A DNA stretch of 64,000 nt from Trichodesmium sp002260545 (GTDB taxonomy: Bacteria; Cyanobacteriota; Cyanobacteriia; Cyanobacteriales; Microcoleaceae): positions 12,242-76,241 of the forward strand of contig NZ_JBNHEQ010000015.1 of assembly GCF_050016015.1 (NCBI RefSeq). Reading direction: 5' to 3'. Under the pieces are notes generated by a model that worked only from the letters and a program-made list of their open reading frames with translations, did not search any database and was not told the origin of the DNA. Positions 27,601 to 36,406 of this stretch are shown here, piece by piece. How positions within the stretch are numbered: position 1 is the stretch's first letter; each line of letters opens with the position of its first letter. Made by a program: the position numbers and the translations under genes.

Positions 27601-28551
27601 TTAACTAGCTTGCTGATGTCCGAGTTTGAGAAAAATTGCTTCCAAATCTTCTTGAGTACAATGGAAATTTGTGACTGGGATATTGGCAAGAATGAGCGAT
27701 CGCAACAAACTAGCAGCATCTTCGGGAGTTCCCGAAAATTGAACTTGTACTTGTTGACCTTCTGGCAAAACTTCCCAAGCTTCCACCCAGGGAGAATTTT
27801 TAATTTCCGCAATTAACTCTGATAACCCACTCATCACAGAAATCAAAATTTGCTGAGTGCTAAGACGTTGATAAAGTTCTTGGAGAGAAGCACTTTCTAC
27901 CAAATAACCTAATTCCATTATTCCCACCGAAGTGCAAAGTTCTGCCAAGTCACTCAGAATATGGGAAGAAATTACTATTGTCATTCCTGCTTCCTGCAAA
28001 GCTTTGATAATTTCCCGAAACTGCATTCTGGCAATGGGGTCTAAACCAGAAACAGGTTCATCTAATAATAGTAGTAGGGGTTCGTGAATAATAGTTCTCC
28101 CCAAACTCAGACGTTGTTTCATACCCCGCGACAGAGTAGAAATTAAACTATTGCGTTTATTCACCAATTGCACCAATTCCAAGACAGTAAACAGTCGGCG
28201 CGAACGGTGGGGTTCGCGCAAATTGTAAAGTCTGGCAAAATAGTCGAGATAATCCCACACAGTTAGGTCGTCATATACCGGAAAATCGTCTGGCAAAAAA
28301 CCGAGGCGTTGTTTAAGGGTGGGGTTGGTATGGTCGCGCAGTAGACGTTCTCCACTGATATATATTTCCCCAATTGTGGGTTCTTCGGCGGTAGCTAACA
28401 TTCGTAATAGGGTAGTTTTGCCAGCGCCATTTGGTCCGATAACTCCATAAACTTCCCCGGTTGCTACCTGTAAATAGAGGTCATTCACCGCTATGTTGCG
28501 ATCGAATTGTTTAGTTAATCCACGGGTTTCAATTGCTAGTTCTTTTAGCAT
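27601..28551 (-). CDS. ABC transporter ATP-binding protein
   Basis: A 316-aa ATPase. Walker A GPNGAGKTTLLRM near residue 38, signature LSRGMKQRLSLGRTI, Walker B LLLLLDEPVSGLDP and switch histidine in SSHIL are all present. The C-terminal ~80 residues form the extra domain seen in drug/lipid-type (CcmA/NatA-like) ATPases. It is first in a minus-strand operon with the two ABC-2 permeases. The 165-bp gap to the permease contains copies of GGGGGCGGGTTCTCC. Confidence 0.93.
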   Translation of the reverse strand: MLKELAIETRGLTKQFDRNIAVNDLYLQVATGEVYGVIGPNGAGKTTLLRMLATAEEPTIGEIYISGERLLRDHTNPTLKQRLGFLPDDFPVYDDLTVWDYLDYFARLYNLREPHRSRRLFTVLELVQLVNKRNSLISTLSRGMKQRLSLGRTIIHEPLLLLLDEPVSGLDPIARMQFREIIKALQEAGMTIVISSHILSDLAELCTSVGIMELGYLVESASLQELYQRLSTQQILISVMSGLSELIAEIKNSPWVEAWEVLPEGQQVQVQFSGTPEDAASLLRSLILANIPVTNFHCTQEDLEAIFLKLGHQQAS

Positions 28552-28627
28552 GGCTGTTGTATAAAATAAGATAGGTTGATCTAGAAATTTCCCAAAAGAC
28601 TGTTTTGACAGAAAAAGTATGGATATT

Positions 28628-29191
28628 TTATAGTGCTGAAGAGCCTAACGGACATTGGTCAAAAGATTGAAAATTATCGGGTGCTGTTAATGAGGGTTCG
28701 TCAGTTGCACAAATCATTGATCTGCTAGTTCTGCTAGTACCGTCTTTAATATATACTATATATACTATGCCAGAATAACTTTTTAAAGCATCTTCAGATA
28801 TACGTATCCGCCGAGAAAAAGGTAATCTTGTCCTAAAAAAAGGCAAGCGTATAGGTTCATAATAATAAGGTAAGTTATTTTTAGTAGTAGCAGTAGTTAT
28901 AACCCTCAGACTATTAACTCGTTTGGTTTTGTATGAGTAATTTGATGTTTCTAACTTGATACCTAATCCTAAATCAGAAATATTATCGCTAAACTCACCA
29001 TTTTCAGCATAATAAGCTTGTTGTCCTTTATTAATTGAACTTATGTATTGTTTTCCTTCGTTTTGTTTGTATACCTGGGCTTGGTTTAAAAACGAGGGCA
29101 AAGCCATGATAAATACCAAAGCAAATACAAATAACGTGATAAAATCAACCAAAGATATTGTTCTAAAATTAGCAGATTGTTTTGTTGACAT
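28628..29191 (-). CDS. Type IV pilin-like G/H family protein, copy 1
   Basis: A 187-aa protein with one N-terminal hydrophobic helix (about residues 14-32, ITLFVFALVFIMALPSFLNQ) and a globular domain. NEGKQYISSINKGQQAYYAENGEFSDNISDLGLGI (in part, YISSINKGQQAYY) is the hallmark of cyanobacterial pilin-like G/H proteins. The usual prepilin peptidase site G-FTLIE is absent: TISLVDF stands in its place. Two Cys near the C-terminus (MICATDEPS, DQCPLGSS) probably form a disulphide. It may be membrane-anchored and not assembled into a pilus. Confidence 0.8.
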   Translation of the reverse strand: MSTKQSANFRTISLVDFITLFVFALVFIMALPSFLNQAQVYKQNEGKQYISSINKGQQAYYAENGEFSDNISDLGLGIKLETSNYSYKTKRVNSLRVITTATTKNNLPYYYEPIRLPFFRTRLPFSRRIRISEDALKSYSGIVYIVYIKDGTSRTSRSMICATDEPSLTAPDNFQSFDQCPLGSSAL

Positions 29192-29356
29192 GATTTACCT
29201 CCTATTTTCCCCTGTGTAGTTAAATTTCTATCAAGGCATCGCCAACTCACATCACACCCACAAAATATCTAAGATTAAGTCTGATTAATTAATAATCGAC
29301 TCCTCCAAACCAGACAGTAAAATAAACACCAAAAATCTGAGTAAAGTACAGATATT

Positions 29357-29923
29357 TTATAGTGCTGAAGAACCTAATGGACATTGGTCAAAAGATTGAA
29401 AATTATCAGGTGCTGTTAATGAGGGTTCGTCAGTTTCACAAATCATTGATTGAGGAGTACCGTCTTTAATATATACTATGCCAGAATAACTTTTTAAATA
29501 ACTTTTACCTAGAGGTATCCGCTGAGAAAAAGGTAATCTTAATCTTGTCCCAAAAAATCGCAGGTGTATAGGTTTATAATAATAAGGTGAGTTTTTATGT
29601 TTAGTAGTAGCAGTCGCTATCACTGTCAGACTATTAATTCGTTTAATTTTGTATGAGTAATTTGATGTTTCTAACTTGATACCTATTCCTAAATCAGGGA
29701 TGTTATCGCTCAACTTACCTTTTTCAAAATAATAAGCTTGTTGTCCTTTATTAATAAAACCTATATATGCTTTTGCTTCGTTTCGTGGTAAGCAGGAGCA
29801 GGCTATTTTGACTGTGGGTTTTAAAAATGAGAGTAGAGGAATACCAAATACAACCACAAATATTAACCCAATAAAATTAGCCAAAGATATATTCCTAAAA
29901 TTAGCAGATTGTTTTGTTGACAT
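29357..29923 (-). CDS. Type IV pilin-like G/H family protein, copy 2
   Basis: A 188-aa tandem paralogue of the downstream gene; the C-terminal 30 residues and the first ten are nearly identical, and the upstream 130 bp of both genes also match, so promoter and gene were duplicated together. The hydrophobic segment is shorter (FIGLIFVVVFGIPLLSFLKP) and is followed by CSCLP, giving extra cysteines. As in copy 1 there is no G-FTLIE processing site. Role unknown; possibly a periplasmic, membrane-anchored protein. Confidence 0.78.
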   Translation of the reverse strand: MSTKQSANFRNISLANFIGLIFVVVFGIPLLSFLKPTVKIACSCLPRNEAKAYIGFINKGQQAYYFEKGKLSDNIPDLGIGIKLETSNYSYKIKRINSLTVIATATTKHKNSPYYYKPIHLRFFGTRLRLPFSQRIPLGKSYLKSYSGIVYIKDGTPQSMICETDEPSLTAPDNFQSFDQCPLGSSAL

Positions 29924-30434
29924 GATTTACCTCCTAGTTTTCCCTGTGTAGTTAAATTTCTATCAAGGTATTGCCGACTCACATCACACCCCAAAAATAT
30001 CTAAGATTAAGTCTGATTAATTAACAATCGACTCTACTGTTATTGTACCCAGATACCTACTCTCTCCACTATCTCTAAAAATTACAAATTATTTCTAATA
30101 ATAAACTTAGGTAAATCATAAAATAAGTAGGTAAGCATTAAAAATTATTGTGATGATAAGGCAGAACTCAGAGACCAAAAAGAAACAGGTTTTTCACTAA
30201 CTTTATTTTTGGTTACATACTTGTTTTTTTTTGCGCCTGCTTACTTATTAGTAAATAGGTAGAGTTGCTGCCTATGAGATAAACAAAAATTTGGGCACTA
30301 ATACACGGATTAATCGTTTTTCATCATCTGTACAGACCTTTGAAAAACCCGTGTCGTGCCCAATTTTTTTCTATTATTAGTATTCAACTGTGTAGAAGTA
30401 TTTGTCCACCATATGGGAATTTTATAGATACTTT
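29924..30434. other. Spacer upstream of the pilin-like genes
   Basis: No gene seen. The first 110 bp repeat the segment upstream of copy 1 (29192-29310), including CTAAGATTAAGTCTGATTAATTAA. A long imperfect hairpin lies around 30285-30365 (TTTGGGCACTAATACACGG ... complementary GTGTCGTGCCCAA). Confidence 0.5.
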
Positions 30435-30719
30435 CTACTTATCTAAAGGATGATGATCTGCCAGTAATTTTTCAACTTTTGCTTCATCAAGTCTGGCACT
30501 AATTCTTTCAGATTCGTGATTATCTCTAATTGTTTTTGCTAGGGTAAAAGCGGAACCTACTGAGAATGTTAAACCCATCCCCATAAAACTTTTAATCCAA
30601 ATATCTACAGGTAGATAAATAATGCCTATCGCTGTGCCACCAGTGGCAAGAATAAAGGAAGCCCAAACTTGAAGTATCCATGCAGCAGTATCTTTTTGTT
30701 GAACATATTTGTTGGTCAT
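30435..30719 (-). CDS. YiaA/YiaB family two-helix membrane protein
   Basis: A 94-aa protein with two membrane helices (about residues 13-35 and 45-65): AAWILQVWASFILATGGTAIG and FMGMGLTFSVGSAFTLAKTIRD. This matches the YiaAB two-helix domain, after which a cytoplasmic charged tail follows (ESERISARLDEAKVEKLL). Function of the family is unknown. Start ATG at 30719. Confidence 0.85.
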   Translation of the reverse strand: MTNKYVQQKDTAAWILQVWASFILATGGTAIGIIYLPVDIWIKSFMGMGLTFSVGSAFTLAKTIRDNHESERISARLDEAKVEKLLADHHPLDK

Positions 30720-31426
30720 AAAATTACTACCTCAATCAAAGTTTTTAGCTGATTTATTTTGATTTTAGGTGTATAAATTTATAGGAATGATAATAGAGTG
30801 ACAGTTTGTATAGATGCACAAGCGATCGCTGACTGAAGTCAGAAGTTAGAAGTCAGAAGTTAGAAGTTATAATTGATCCATGAGTGAGTTTTAGAAGCTA
30901 TAAATATCTGCCCTTTCCACCTCAATAGTGCTATATTTTTGATTTTCTATAACGATACAAATAAAGTTTGATATTTATAGATAAAATTTATAGGTAGACA
31001 GTTCAAAAACTGTACTATCTAATTATCTGAATATAATAAAAGTGAATATAATAGTACAATTTAAAAAAAAGAATGTGACAAAATAAATAATTAGGCTAAT
31101 TAAAATAATTTAATGAGATTTCTCTTTAATTAAAAAGAGGTATTCAAGCCAATAAATACAGAGTCTAGTAGTGGATTGACACATCTAAAATGGTGCGTTA
31201 CGACGGATTGCTAAATGACTTTCATTGTCTTAATTTAAGCCGTCTAACACACCCTACAATTTTGGACTAAATTGGTTGTGTCAGTTCAGTAGTAGACTGA
31301 CACACCTTAAATAGTGCAATGGTAGGGGCGGGTTTTAGTAGAAATTTTCATGCTTACCCTTAGATTAAGTAAACCCGCCCTAATGCACAACCATTAGATA
31401 TGTTACGCCATTAATTTTATTATAAA
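30720..31426. repeat. Spacer with dispersed repeats
   Basis: No gene. It contains AGTCAGAAGTTAGAAGTC-type runs (30838-30870), a copy of the repeat with GGTGCGTTACGACGGATTG (31177-31260), and a GGGCGGGTTTTAG ... AAACCCGCCC inverted pair (31323-31380). Confidence 0.6.
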
Positions 31427-32527
31427 TTAATTTTTCTTTTGCTGATTCTTTTGTTCTAAAACAATTTCTTTCATCGCTTGAAATGAACGAGAATTTGATG
31501 CACCTTCAATTGCTTTAACTGCTAAATCTTGAACTTGAATTAAAGTCGAATCTAATTGTTGAGATAGGTTTTTAATCCGCTGTTCTTGATTTTGAATTGT
31601 CTGTTGTAAAGATTGAATGCGTAGTTCATAATATTGCTTTTCTCCGTCTACTTCTTTTGCTAATAAATCGGATTTAACTTTCGCCTGATAAGTGCCAATA
31701 TTTCGCCCATTTTCCTTACCATTATTAATATTAGCTTGTAGTTGTTTTTGAAAGTCTTGTACCTTCAATTCTACTTCGGCTAATTCTTTTTCCCGCTCAG
31801 AAATAGACTGCTCTCTTTCCGACCAAAGTTTCTCCTGTTGTTTTTGAGATTCTTCTAATTCTTGATACAAATTTTTCTTGTTTTGTTCATATTCGTCAAT
31901 ATCTAAATCTCGTTGCAACTGCAAATCATATTCATAATTTTCAGCATCCCGTTGATGAGTTTTATTTTGCTGCTCATTTCGTTCTTTTATACTACTTTGA
32001 TGTTCCTGTTGTTCCTTCTCCCAAGCTTTTTTGCCTGACTCCATTTCTTGTTGTAAATTTTCCTGGCGATCGCTAAATTCTGTTTCAAATTCTTTAGCAC
32101 TTTGTTCATACTGTTGAATCAAATTATCTAAAGTATTTTCCTCAATATTTTCTAAACTGTGCAAATCATTTAATTGCTTAATTTCTTCTGCCACTTTTTG
32201 TCGAACTTCTTCTAATTTAGTAGCTTCTGAAGTCAGCTTTTCTGATAATTCACTAATAGCTCCACCAAAACCACTTTGTATTGCAAGTAAATTGTCAATT
32301 GTATATTGCATAGTTTGTTTGTTCTGAGTTTGATTTGATTTCATAGATTTTTTGCCTTCTTTTTCTGGTTGTTTTGATATTGAATTTCCAGAGGTTTGAG
32401 TTATAGTTGTGCCTCCCTGACTTAACTCCTTCATTTCTGCTTCTAGGGCAGATTTTTCCTTTTTTAGTTCTGCAAAGGCTTCTAAAATTTCAGCTTTAGT
32501 ATTGTTAGCACTAACTCTTTTAACCAT
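31427..32527 (-). CDS. Coiled-coil protein, paralogue 1
   Basis: A 366-aa, highly charged protein without membrane segments. Residues 1-45 (NNTKAEILEAFAELKKEKSALEAEMKEL, in part) are helical; 70-110 contain YTIDNLLAIQSGFGGAISEL, shared with paralogue 2; 110-340 is an almost continuous coiled coil rich in Glu, Gln and Lys with GKKAWEKEQQEHQ and KVKSDLLAKEVDGEKQYYELRIQSL also shared. The C-terminus (VQDLAVKAIEGASNS) is a conserved cap. Such proteins can be filament-forming cytoskeletal CCRPs or scaffolds; no enzyme motif is visible. Part of a four-gene minus-strand block. Confidence 0.82.
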   Translation of the reverse strand: MVKRVSANNTKAEILEAFAELKKEKSALEAEMKELSQGGTTITQTSGNSISKQPEKEGKKSMKSNQTQNKQTMQYTIDNLLAIQSGFGGAISELSEKLTSEATKLEEVRQKVAEEIKQLNDLHSLENIEENTLDNLIQQYEQSAKEFETEFSDRQENLQQEMESGKKAWEKEQQEHQSSIKERNEQQNKTHQRDAENYEYDLQLQRDLDIDEYEQNKKNLYQELEESQKQQEKLWSEREQSISEREKELAEVELKVQDFQKQLQANINNGKENGRNIGTYQAKVKSDLLAKEVDGEKQYYELRIQSLQQTIQNQEQRIKNLSQQLDSTLIQVQDLAVKAIEGASNSRSFQAMKEIVLEQKNQQKKN

Positions 32528-33034
32528 TTGTTTTTTCTCCTGTTAAGTTTGTAAGTAATAAAATCGAAATTTGAATCATAGTTACAAGCAAGATGCTTGT
32601 GCTACTTATATAGAAACCGGGTTTTTCAGCAAAAGTTCGTAATTTAAAAATAATCAACTAAATAAACCCGGTTTCTTAGTCATACTTTTGAATTTTGACT
32701 TTTGAATTTTGACTTTAATTTCTATATTTGAACCATAGTTACAAGCAAGATGCTTGTGCTACTGATACAGAAACCGGGTTTTTCAGCAAAAGTTCGTAAT
32801 TTAAAAATAATCAACTAAATAAACCCAGTTTCTTAGTCATACTTTTGAATTTTAACTTTTGAATTTTGATTTAATTTCTATATTTGAACCATAGTTACAA
32901 GCAAGATGCTTGTGTTACTTATAAAGAAACCGGGTTGTTCAATAAAATTTCGTAATTTAAAAATAATCAATTCAAGAAACCCGGTTTCTTAGTCATACTT
33001 TTGAATTTTGACTTTTGAATTTTGAATTGAACTT
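32528..33034. repeat. Three ~156-bp tandem units with hairpin elements between the coiled-coil genes
   Basis: Each unit has AACCATAGTTACAAGCAAGATGC (first copy slightly different), then AGAAACCGGGTTT at 32612, 32769 and 32925, AAATTTCGTAATTTAAAAATAATC-like spacer and the complementary arm (32664, 32821 with one mismatch, 32978), and ends in TTTGAATTTTGAC words. They sit between two genes of the same strand. Confidence 0.85.
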
Positions 33035-34030
33035 CTATTTAGCTTGAGAACCATTATTAGAACTAGCAAAAGCTCTCATTGCTAAATCTTGCGCTTGCTG
33101 CATTGCAGCTTGTAACTGAGTAGAAATATCGCTAATTTGTTCAGTTTGTCGCTCAATTGTTTCCTCCAAAGATTGAATCTTTAACTCATAACCATTCTTC
33201 ATTCCTTCCCACTCTTTAGCAAACAAATCTGCTTTAACTTTTGCCTCCCGGTTTGCTTCTTGAATTGCCTCCTCTTTAGCTTTAACATAAGCCTTTTTCA
33301 ACTCTTCATCAAAACCATTAACCTTCTCTCTGTTTTCTTCAAATTCAACTTGATTTTCTGCCAGATAACTTTCTCTTTCTTGCCATTGTTTTTCCTTTTG
33401 TTGACCTAAATCTCGTAATTCTCGTTCCATATTTCGTTTCATTTCTTGATAGTCATCTGTTTCAATTTTACGTTGACGTTCTAATTCATATTGATAATCT
33501 GAAACTTCTTGTTCCCGTTGTTTAACTAACAATTGATTTTCTTCTTCGACTACTAATTGATACTCCTGTTGTTCCTTTTGCCAAGCCTTTCGCTTAGTCG
33601 TCATATCTTTTGTAATATTTTCTTGATGTTCATTAAAATTATGTTCTAGGAATCCTAACTTTTCTTGATGTTCTTGAGTTAAAATATGCAGTGCATCAGC
33701 AACAATACGAATTTTTTGTAACTCTTGTAAATGTTGATTTTCTATTTCAATGCCTAGTTTTAATTCGTCAAGTTTTGCCGATTCTTGGTGTAAATTTTCT
33801 AATAATTGATTCACAATACCACCAAAATCTAATTGTAAATCAGCCAAACCTTTAACAATACTATCAGTAGTATAAGTAGCAGCAGTTTCTAAGATTTGTT
33901 TACCTTTTTCTTTTTCTGCTTCTTCCTCCTTAGTTGCTACTTTTGATGTGATATTTTTGCGAGCAGATAAAATTTGCTCAAATGATTTCATTACTTGATT
34001 TTTGCTGTTTTCAGATGTAGTAGTTGTCAT
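33035..34030 (-). CDS. Coiled-coil protein, paralogue 2
   Basis: A 331-aa homologue of the downstream gene: YTTDSIVKGLADLQLDFGGIVNQL, RKAWQKEQQEYQ, AKVKADLFAKEWEGMKNGYELKIQSL and AQDLAMRAF line up with corresponding stretches there. Long coiled coil from about residue 95 to 310, with many Glu/Gln/Lys, no Cys and no membrane segment. The arrangement suggests the two proteins interact as a hetero-oligomer. Start ATG at 34030 (MTTTTSENSKNQ). Function unknown. Confidence 0.82.
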   Translation of the reverse strand: MTTTTSENSKNQVMKSFEQILSARKNITSKVATKEEEAEKEKGKQILETAATYTTDSIVKGLADLQLDFGGIVNQLLENLHQESAKLDELKLGIEIENQHLQELQKIRIVADALHILTQEHQEKLGFLEHNFNEHQENITKDMTTKRKAWQKEQQEYQLVVEEENQLLVKQREQEVSDYQYELERQRKIETDDYQEMKRNMERELRDLGQQKEKQWQERESYLAENQVEFEENREKVNGFDEELKKAYVKAKEEAIQEANREAKVKADLFAKEWEGMKNGYELKIQSLEETIERQTEQISDISTQLQAAMQQAQDLAMRAFASSNNGSQAK

Positions 34031-34106
34031 TTTTTTTCCTCTATTAGTAATCTGAATTTAATTGCGACTTAACCTAGTGAACTGACACATCTAACTTTGT
34101 GCATTA

Positions 34107-34166
34107 GGGCGGGTTTGTATAAATCTTAGAGTAAAGATAAAAATTCTAGCTAAAACCCGCCCCTAC
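34107..34166. repeat. GGGCGGGTTT inverted repeat
   Basis: GGGCGGGTTTGT on one side and AAACCCGCCCCT on the other, about 40 bp apart. Same family as 31323-31380. Confidence 0.7.
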
Positions 34167-34247
34167 TATAGATAATGAATAATTAATAATTATTCATTAT
34201 TCATTATTCATTATTCATTAATTTCCCACCCTCCCCACACTTTCTGC

Positions 34248-34470
34248 TTAACCTAATTTCCGAAGCTGTGTCAAAATAGCTTCATATTCTTGGGGAGTAT
34301 TAATTTTTTTCTTAGCTATTTCTGGAGCTAATGATTTGAGAATTTTCTGGCATTTTTCACAACGATTACCTTTCCAACAATAACAATCATCTACTAACTG
34401 TAAAAGAGTCGATTTTAAATGATGATTTTCTGTTAGTAATGCTTGGTAATTCTTGTGAATAGTTTCTCCC
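34248..34470 (-). pseudogene. 3' fragment of the Cys-cluster small protein gene
   Basis: About 220 bp almost identical to 34520-34738. Minus-strand translation gives NYQALLTENHHLKSTLLQLV, the CYCWKGNRCEKCQKIL cluster and then a C-terminus LAPEIAKKKINTPQEYEAIL-TQLRKLG before TAA (34248-34250). It lacks the N-terminal 55 residues and a start codon, so it is a truncated duplicate. It nevertheless preserves the ancestral C-terminus that the full-length neighbour has lost. Confidence 0.75.
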
Positions 34471-34539
34471 CACCCTTCCCCACCCTTCCTAAACTCAGCA
34501 AGACAAATATTCCTGCTTATCCCAATTTCCGAAGCTGTG

Positions 34540-34905
34540 TCAAAATAGCTTTATATTCTTGGGTAATATTAATTTTTTATTCACTGTTTCTGGAGCTAAT
34601 GATTTGAGAATTTTCTGACATTTTTCACAACGATTACCTTTCCAACAATAACAATCATCTACTAACTGTAAAAGAGTCGATTTTAAATGATGATTTTCTG
34701 TTAGTAATGCCTGGTAATTATTGTGAATAGATTCAACAACTAAACTAATATGTTGTAAATCTTGACTGAAATTTTCCAAGTCATTAATAGTATCAGCTCG
34801 AATTTGATGCTTTACTTCTATTTTTCCTCGCAAATTATCTTCCCACTGTTGCTTTTGTGGTGTTTTTGCACCGTGATGAATCGTGAATTTAGCGATTTTA
34901 CTCAT
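34540..34905 (-). CDS. Small helical protein with a Cys cluster, C-terminally frameshifted
   Basis: A 121-aa protein. Residues 1-50 are basic and polar, 50-80 form a likely coiled coil (LQHISLVVESIHNNYQALL), and 85-100 carry CYCWKGNRCEKC, four cysteines suited to metal binding. The tail reads VNKKLILPKNIKLF, but one A fewer in the poly-A run near 34575 explains this: restoring it gives INITQEYKAILTQLRKLG, matching the adjacent fragment. The gene is thus probably shortened by a homopolymer frameshift. It is the third member of the coiled-coil block. Function unknown. Confidence 0.7.
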   Translation of the reverse strand: MSKIAKFTIHHGAKTPQKQQWEDNLRGKIEVKHQIRADTINDLENFSQDLQHISLVVESIHNNYQALLTENHHLKSTLLQLVDDCYCWKGNRCEKCQKILKSLAPETVNKKLILPKNIKLF

Positions 34906-34969
34906 TTGTTTTGCTTTGAGTTTTCAGATGTTTTTCTAATTAAGAAAGACGTAATATTAGGACTTAAGC

Positions 34970-35032
34970 AGAAACCGGGTTTATCGACAAAATTTTCTGA
35001 TTTAAACAACAAGGTAATAAACCCGGTTTCTT
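34970..35032. repeat. GAAACCGGGTTT inverted-repeat element, copy E
   Basis: AGAAACCGGGTTTAT at 34970-34984 and its complement ending at about 35031, loop about 33 bp. It lies between the 236-aa gene and the 121-aa gene. Confidence 0.85.
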
Positions 35033-35068
35033 GTTTGGGTGCGTAGTTAATATTACGTCTCTACATTT

Positions 35069-35779
35069 TTATGAAGATAATGCAGTAACTACAGTCTCAT
35101 TTCCAGATGTTAAAGCTGTATCATTACTAGCATTTAAACTCAGCACCGAAGCCTCAGAATTACTATTAGTATGAGCAGCCATCAAATTAGCAATTTCATG
35201 GGGAGATAAATTATCTAAACAAACCATTTTTCTAGTTCCTTCTAAGTCAATCATTCTTGATAAATTAGTTTCCTCAGAAAGCACTGCCGCAGCCTGATGA
35301 ATAATTGACCAGTCTGTCCGTTCTTGCCAACGCCATTTTAAACTGTAATAATTAATAGGTTTTACCACACCATTTTCATCTGGTTTTTGACCGCTATGTT
35401 TCAAAAAATATGGAAGAAAAATTCCTGTTGCTGGTTCAACTCCATTGGCTTGAACTGAAGCAATTAAACGATTAAAATCATTCAATGAACGACTTTTAAT
35501 ATATGTCACCATCAACACTCCTTGAGGTAATTCTCCTGACTCAGCGACAAACCAAAGTTGACCCCACAAAGTATTAGTTGTTTGACCTAAATTACCAAAA
35601 AATTTGCTGAATTTGAGGATTGTCATTGATACTTTAGAGCCGTAATCTGTGTCTCCAATTACCCATTGTCCTGACTGACAATTATTACGAACTGCTATAG
35701 GAATTTCTGGTACTAATAAGGCTTGTTTTGGTTTGGCTCCAAAAACATTAATTTTTGCTTTTGTATTAGTGTTAGACAT
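35069..35779 (-). CDS. Hypothetical protein of the coiled-coil locus
   Basis: A 236-aa protein of unknown family. It starts MSNTNTKAKINVFGAKPKQA and has a beta-rich core (SVSMTILKFSKFFGNL-like, GQLWFVAESGELPQGVLMVTYIKSRSLNDF), then YYSLKWRWQERTDWSIIHQAA and a Ser/Asn-rich, low-complexity tail (residues 205-236). The core plus acidic, polar tail resembles the layout of single-stranded-DNA-binding proteins, but no diagnostic motif is visible and I do not assign that function. It is the first gene of the minus-strand block 35.8-31.4 kb. Start ATG at 35779. Confidence 0.65.
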   Translation of the reverse strand: MSNTNTKAKINVFGAKPKQALLVPEIPIAVRNNCQSGQWVIGDTDYGSKVSMTILKFSKFFGNLGQTTNTLWGQLWFVAESGELPQGVLMVTYIKSRSLNDFNRLIASVQANGVEPATGIFLPYFLKHSGQKPDENGVVKPINYYSLKWRWQERTDWSIIHQAAAVLSEETNLSRMIDLEGTRKMVCLDNLSPHEIANLMAAHTNSNSEASVLSLNASNDTALTSGNETVVTALSS

Positions 35780-36406
35780 TTTTTTGTTTCCTTTGAATTT
35801 GATTTATTTCTAATCAGTAGCATTCAGCAGTCAGCTATCAGCTATCAGCTTATTAAGGTGTATAATTGTCAAACCTATTTTGGTGTGATAATGAGTTAAT
35901 AACTCATAGTTGAATGCTTACTTTTGAGCTACTTGAATGACAAAGATTTGAGATTAATTTTTGAGAAGTCTAATGGGTAGTCGTGCGTAGTAATGGGAGA
36001 TGGGGATAAACAACCACTAGCAAGGGAGCAAGATGCTCCCACTGTTCCCTTGAGCAGAATAATTACAATAGACTACTAGACTGAAACATCTAAAATGGTG
36101 CGTTACGACGGATTGTTAAATAGCTTGCACAGTCTAAATTTTAGCCGTCACACCCTACTGGACTGTTTCATCTTAAATGGTGCAATAGAAAAGTGTCTGG
36201 AGATTGCTTTCCTAACGGAATGCTCCGCAAACACTGTAGTTTGCTATCGCAAAGCTGCGCTTTTTCCTAACGGAATGCTCCGCAAACATGTCGGCGACAG
36301 CCGAAACGCAATGACAAATCTAATGCACAGTTTTAGCTGAAATAATCCACTACAAGGTTTGCTTCCTCCTTTTTCCTTCTTCCTTCTTCCCTCTTCCCTC
36401 TTCCTT
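35780..36406. repeat. Dispersed-repeat region
   Basis: No gene. Contains GCAGTCAGCTATCAGCTATC runs (about 35825-35850), the GGTGCGTTACGACGGATTG repeat (36079-36156), two copies of CCTAACGGAATGCTCCGCAAAC (36211 and 36267; quoted at family level), and a TTCCTTCTTCC run (36370-36405). Confidence 0.6.

Noticed and set aside
32528..33034. CRISPR array in the three regular repeats
   Set aside because: The repeats are about 156 bp apart with the whole unit conserved; there are no unique spacers of even length and no cas genes nearby.
36095..36340. An 81-aa protein
   Set aside because: Consists of two dispersed repeats read through (GTTACGACGG and GGAATGCTCCGC families).
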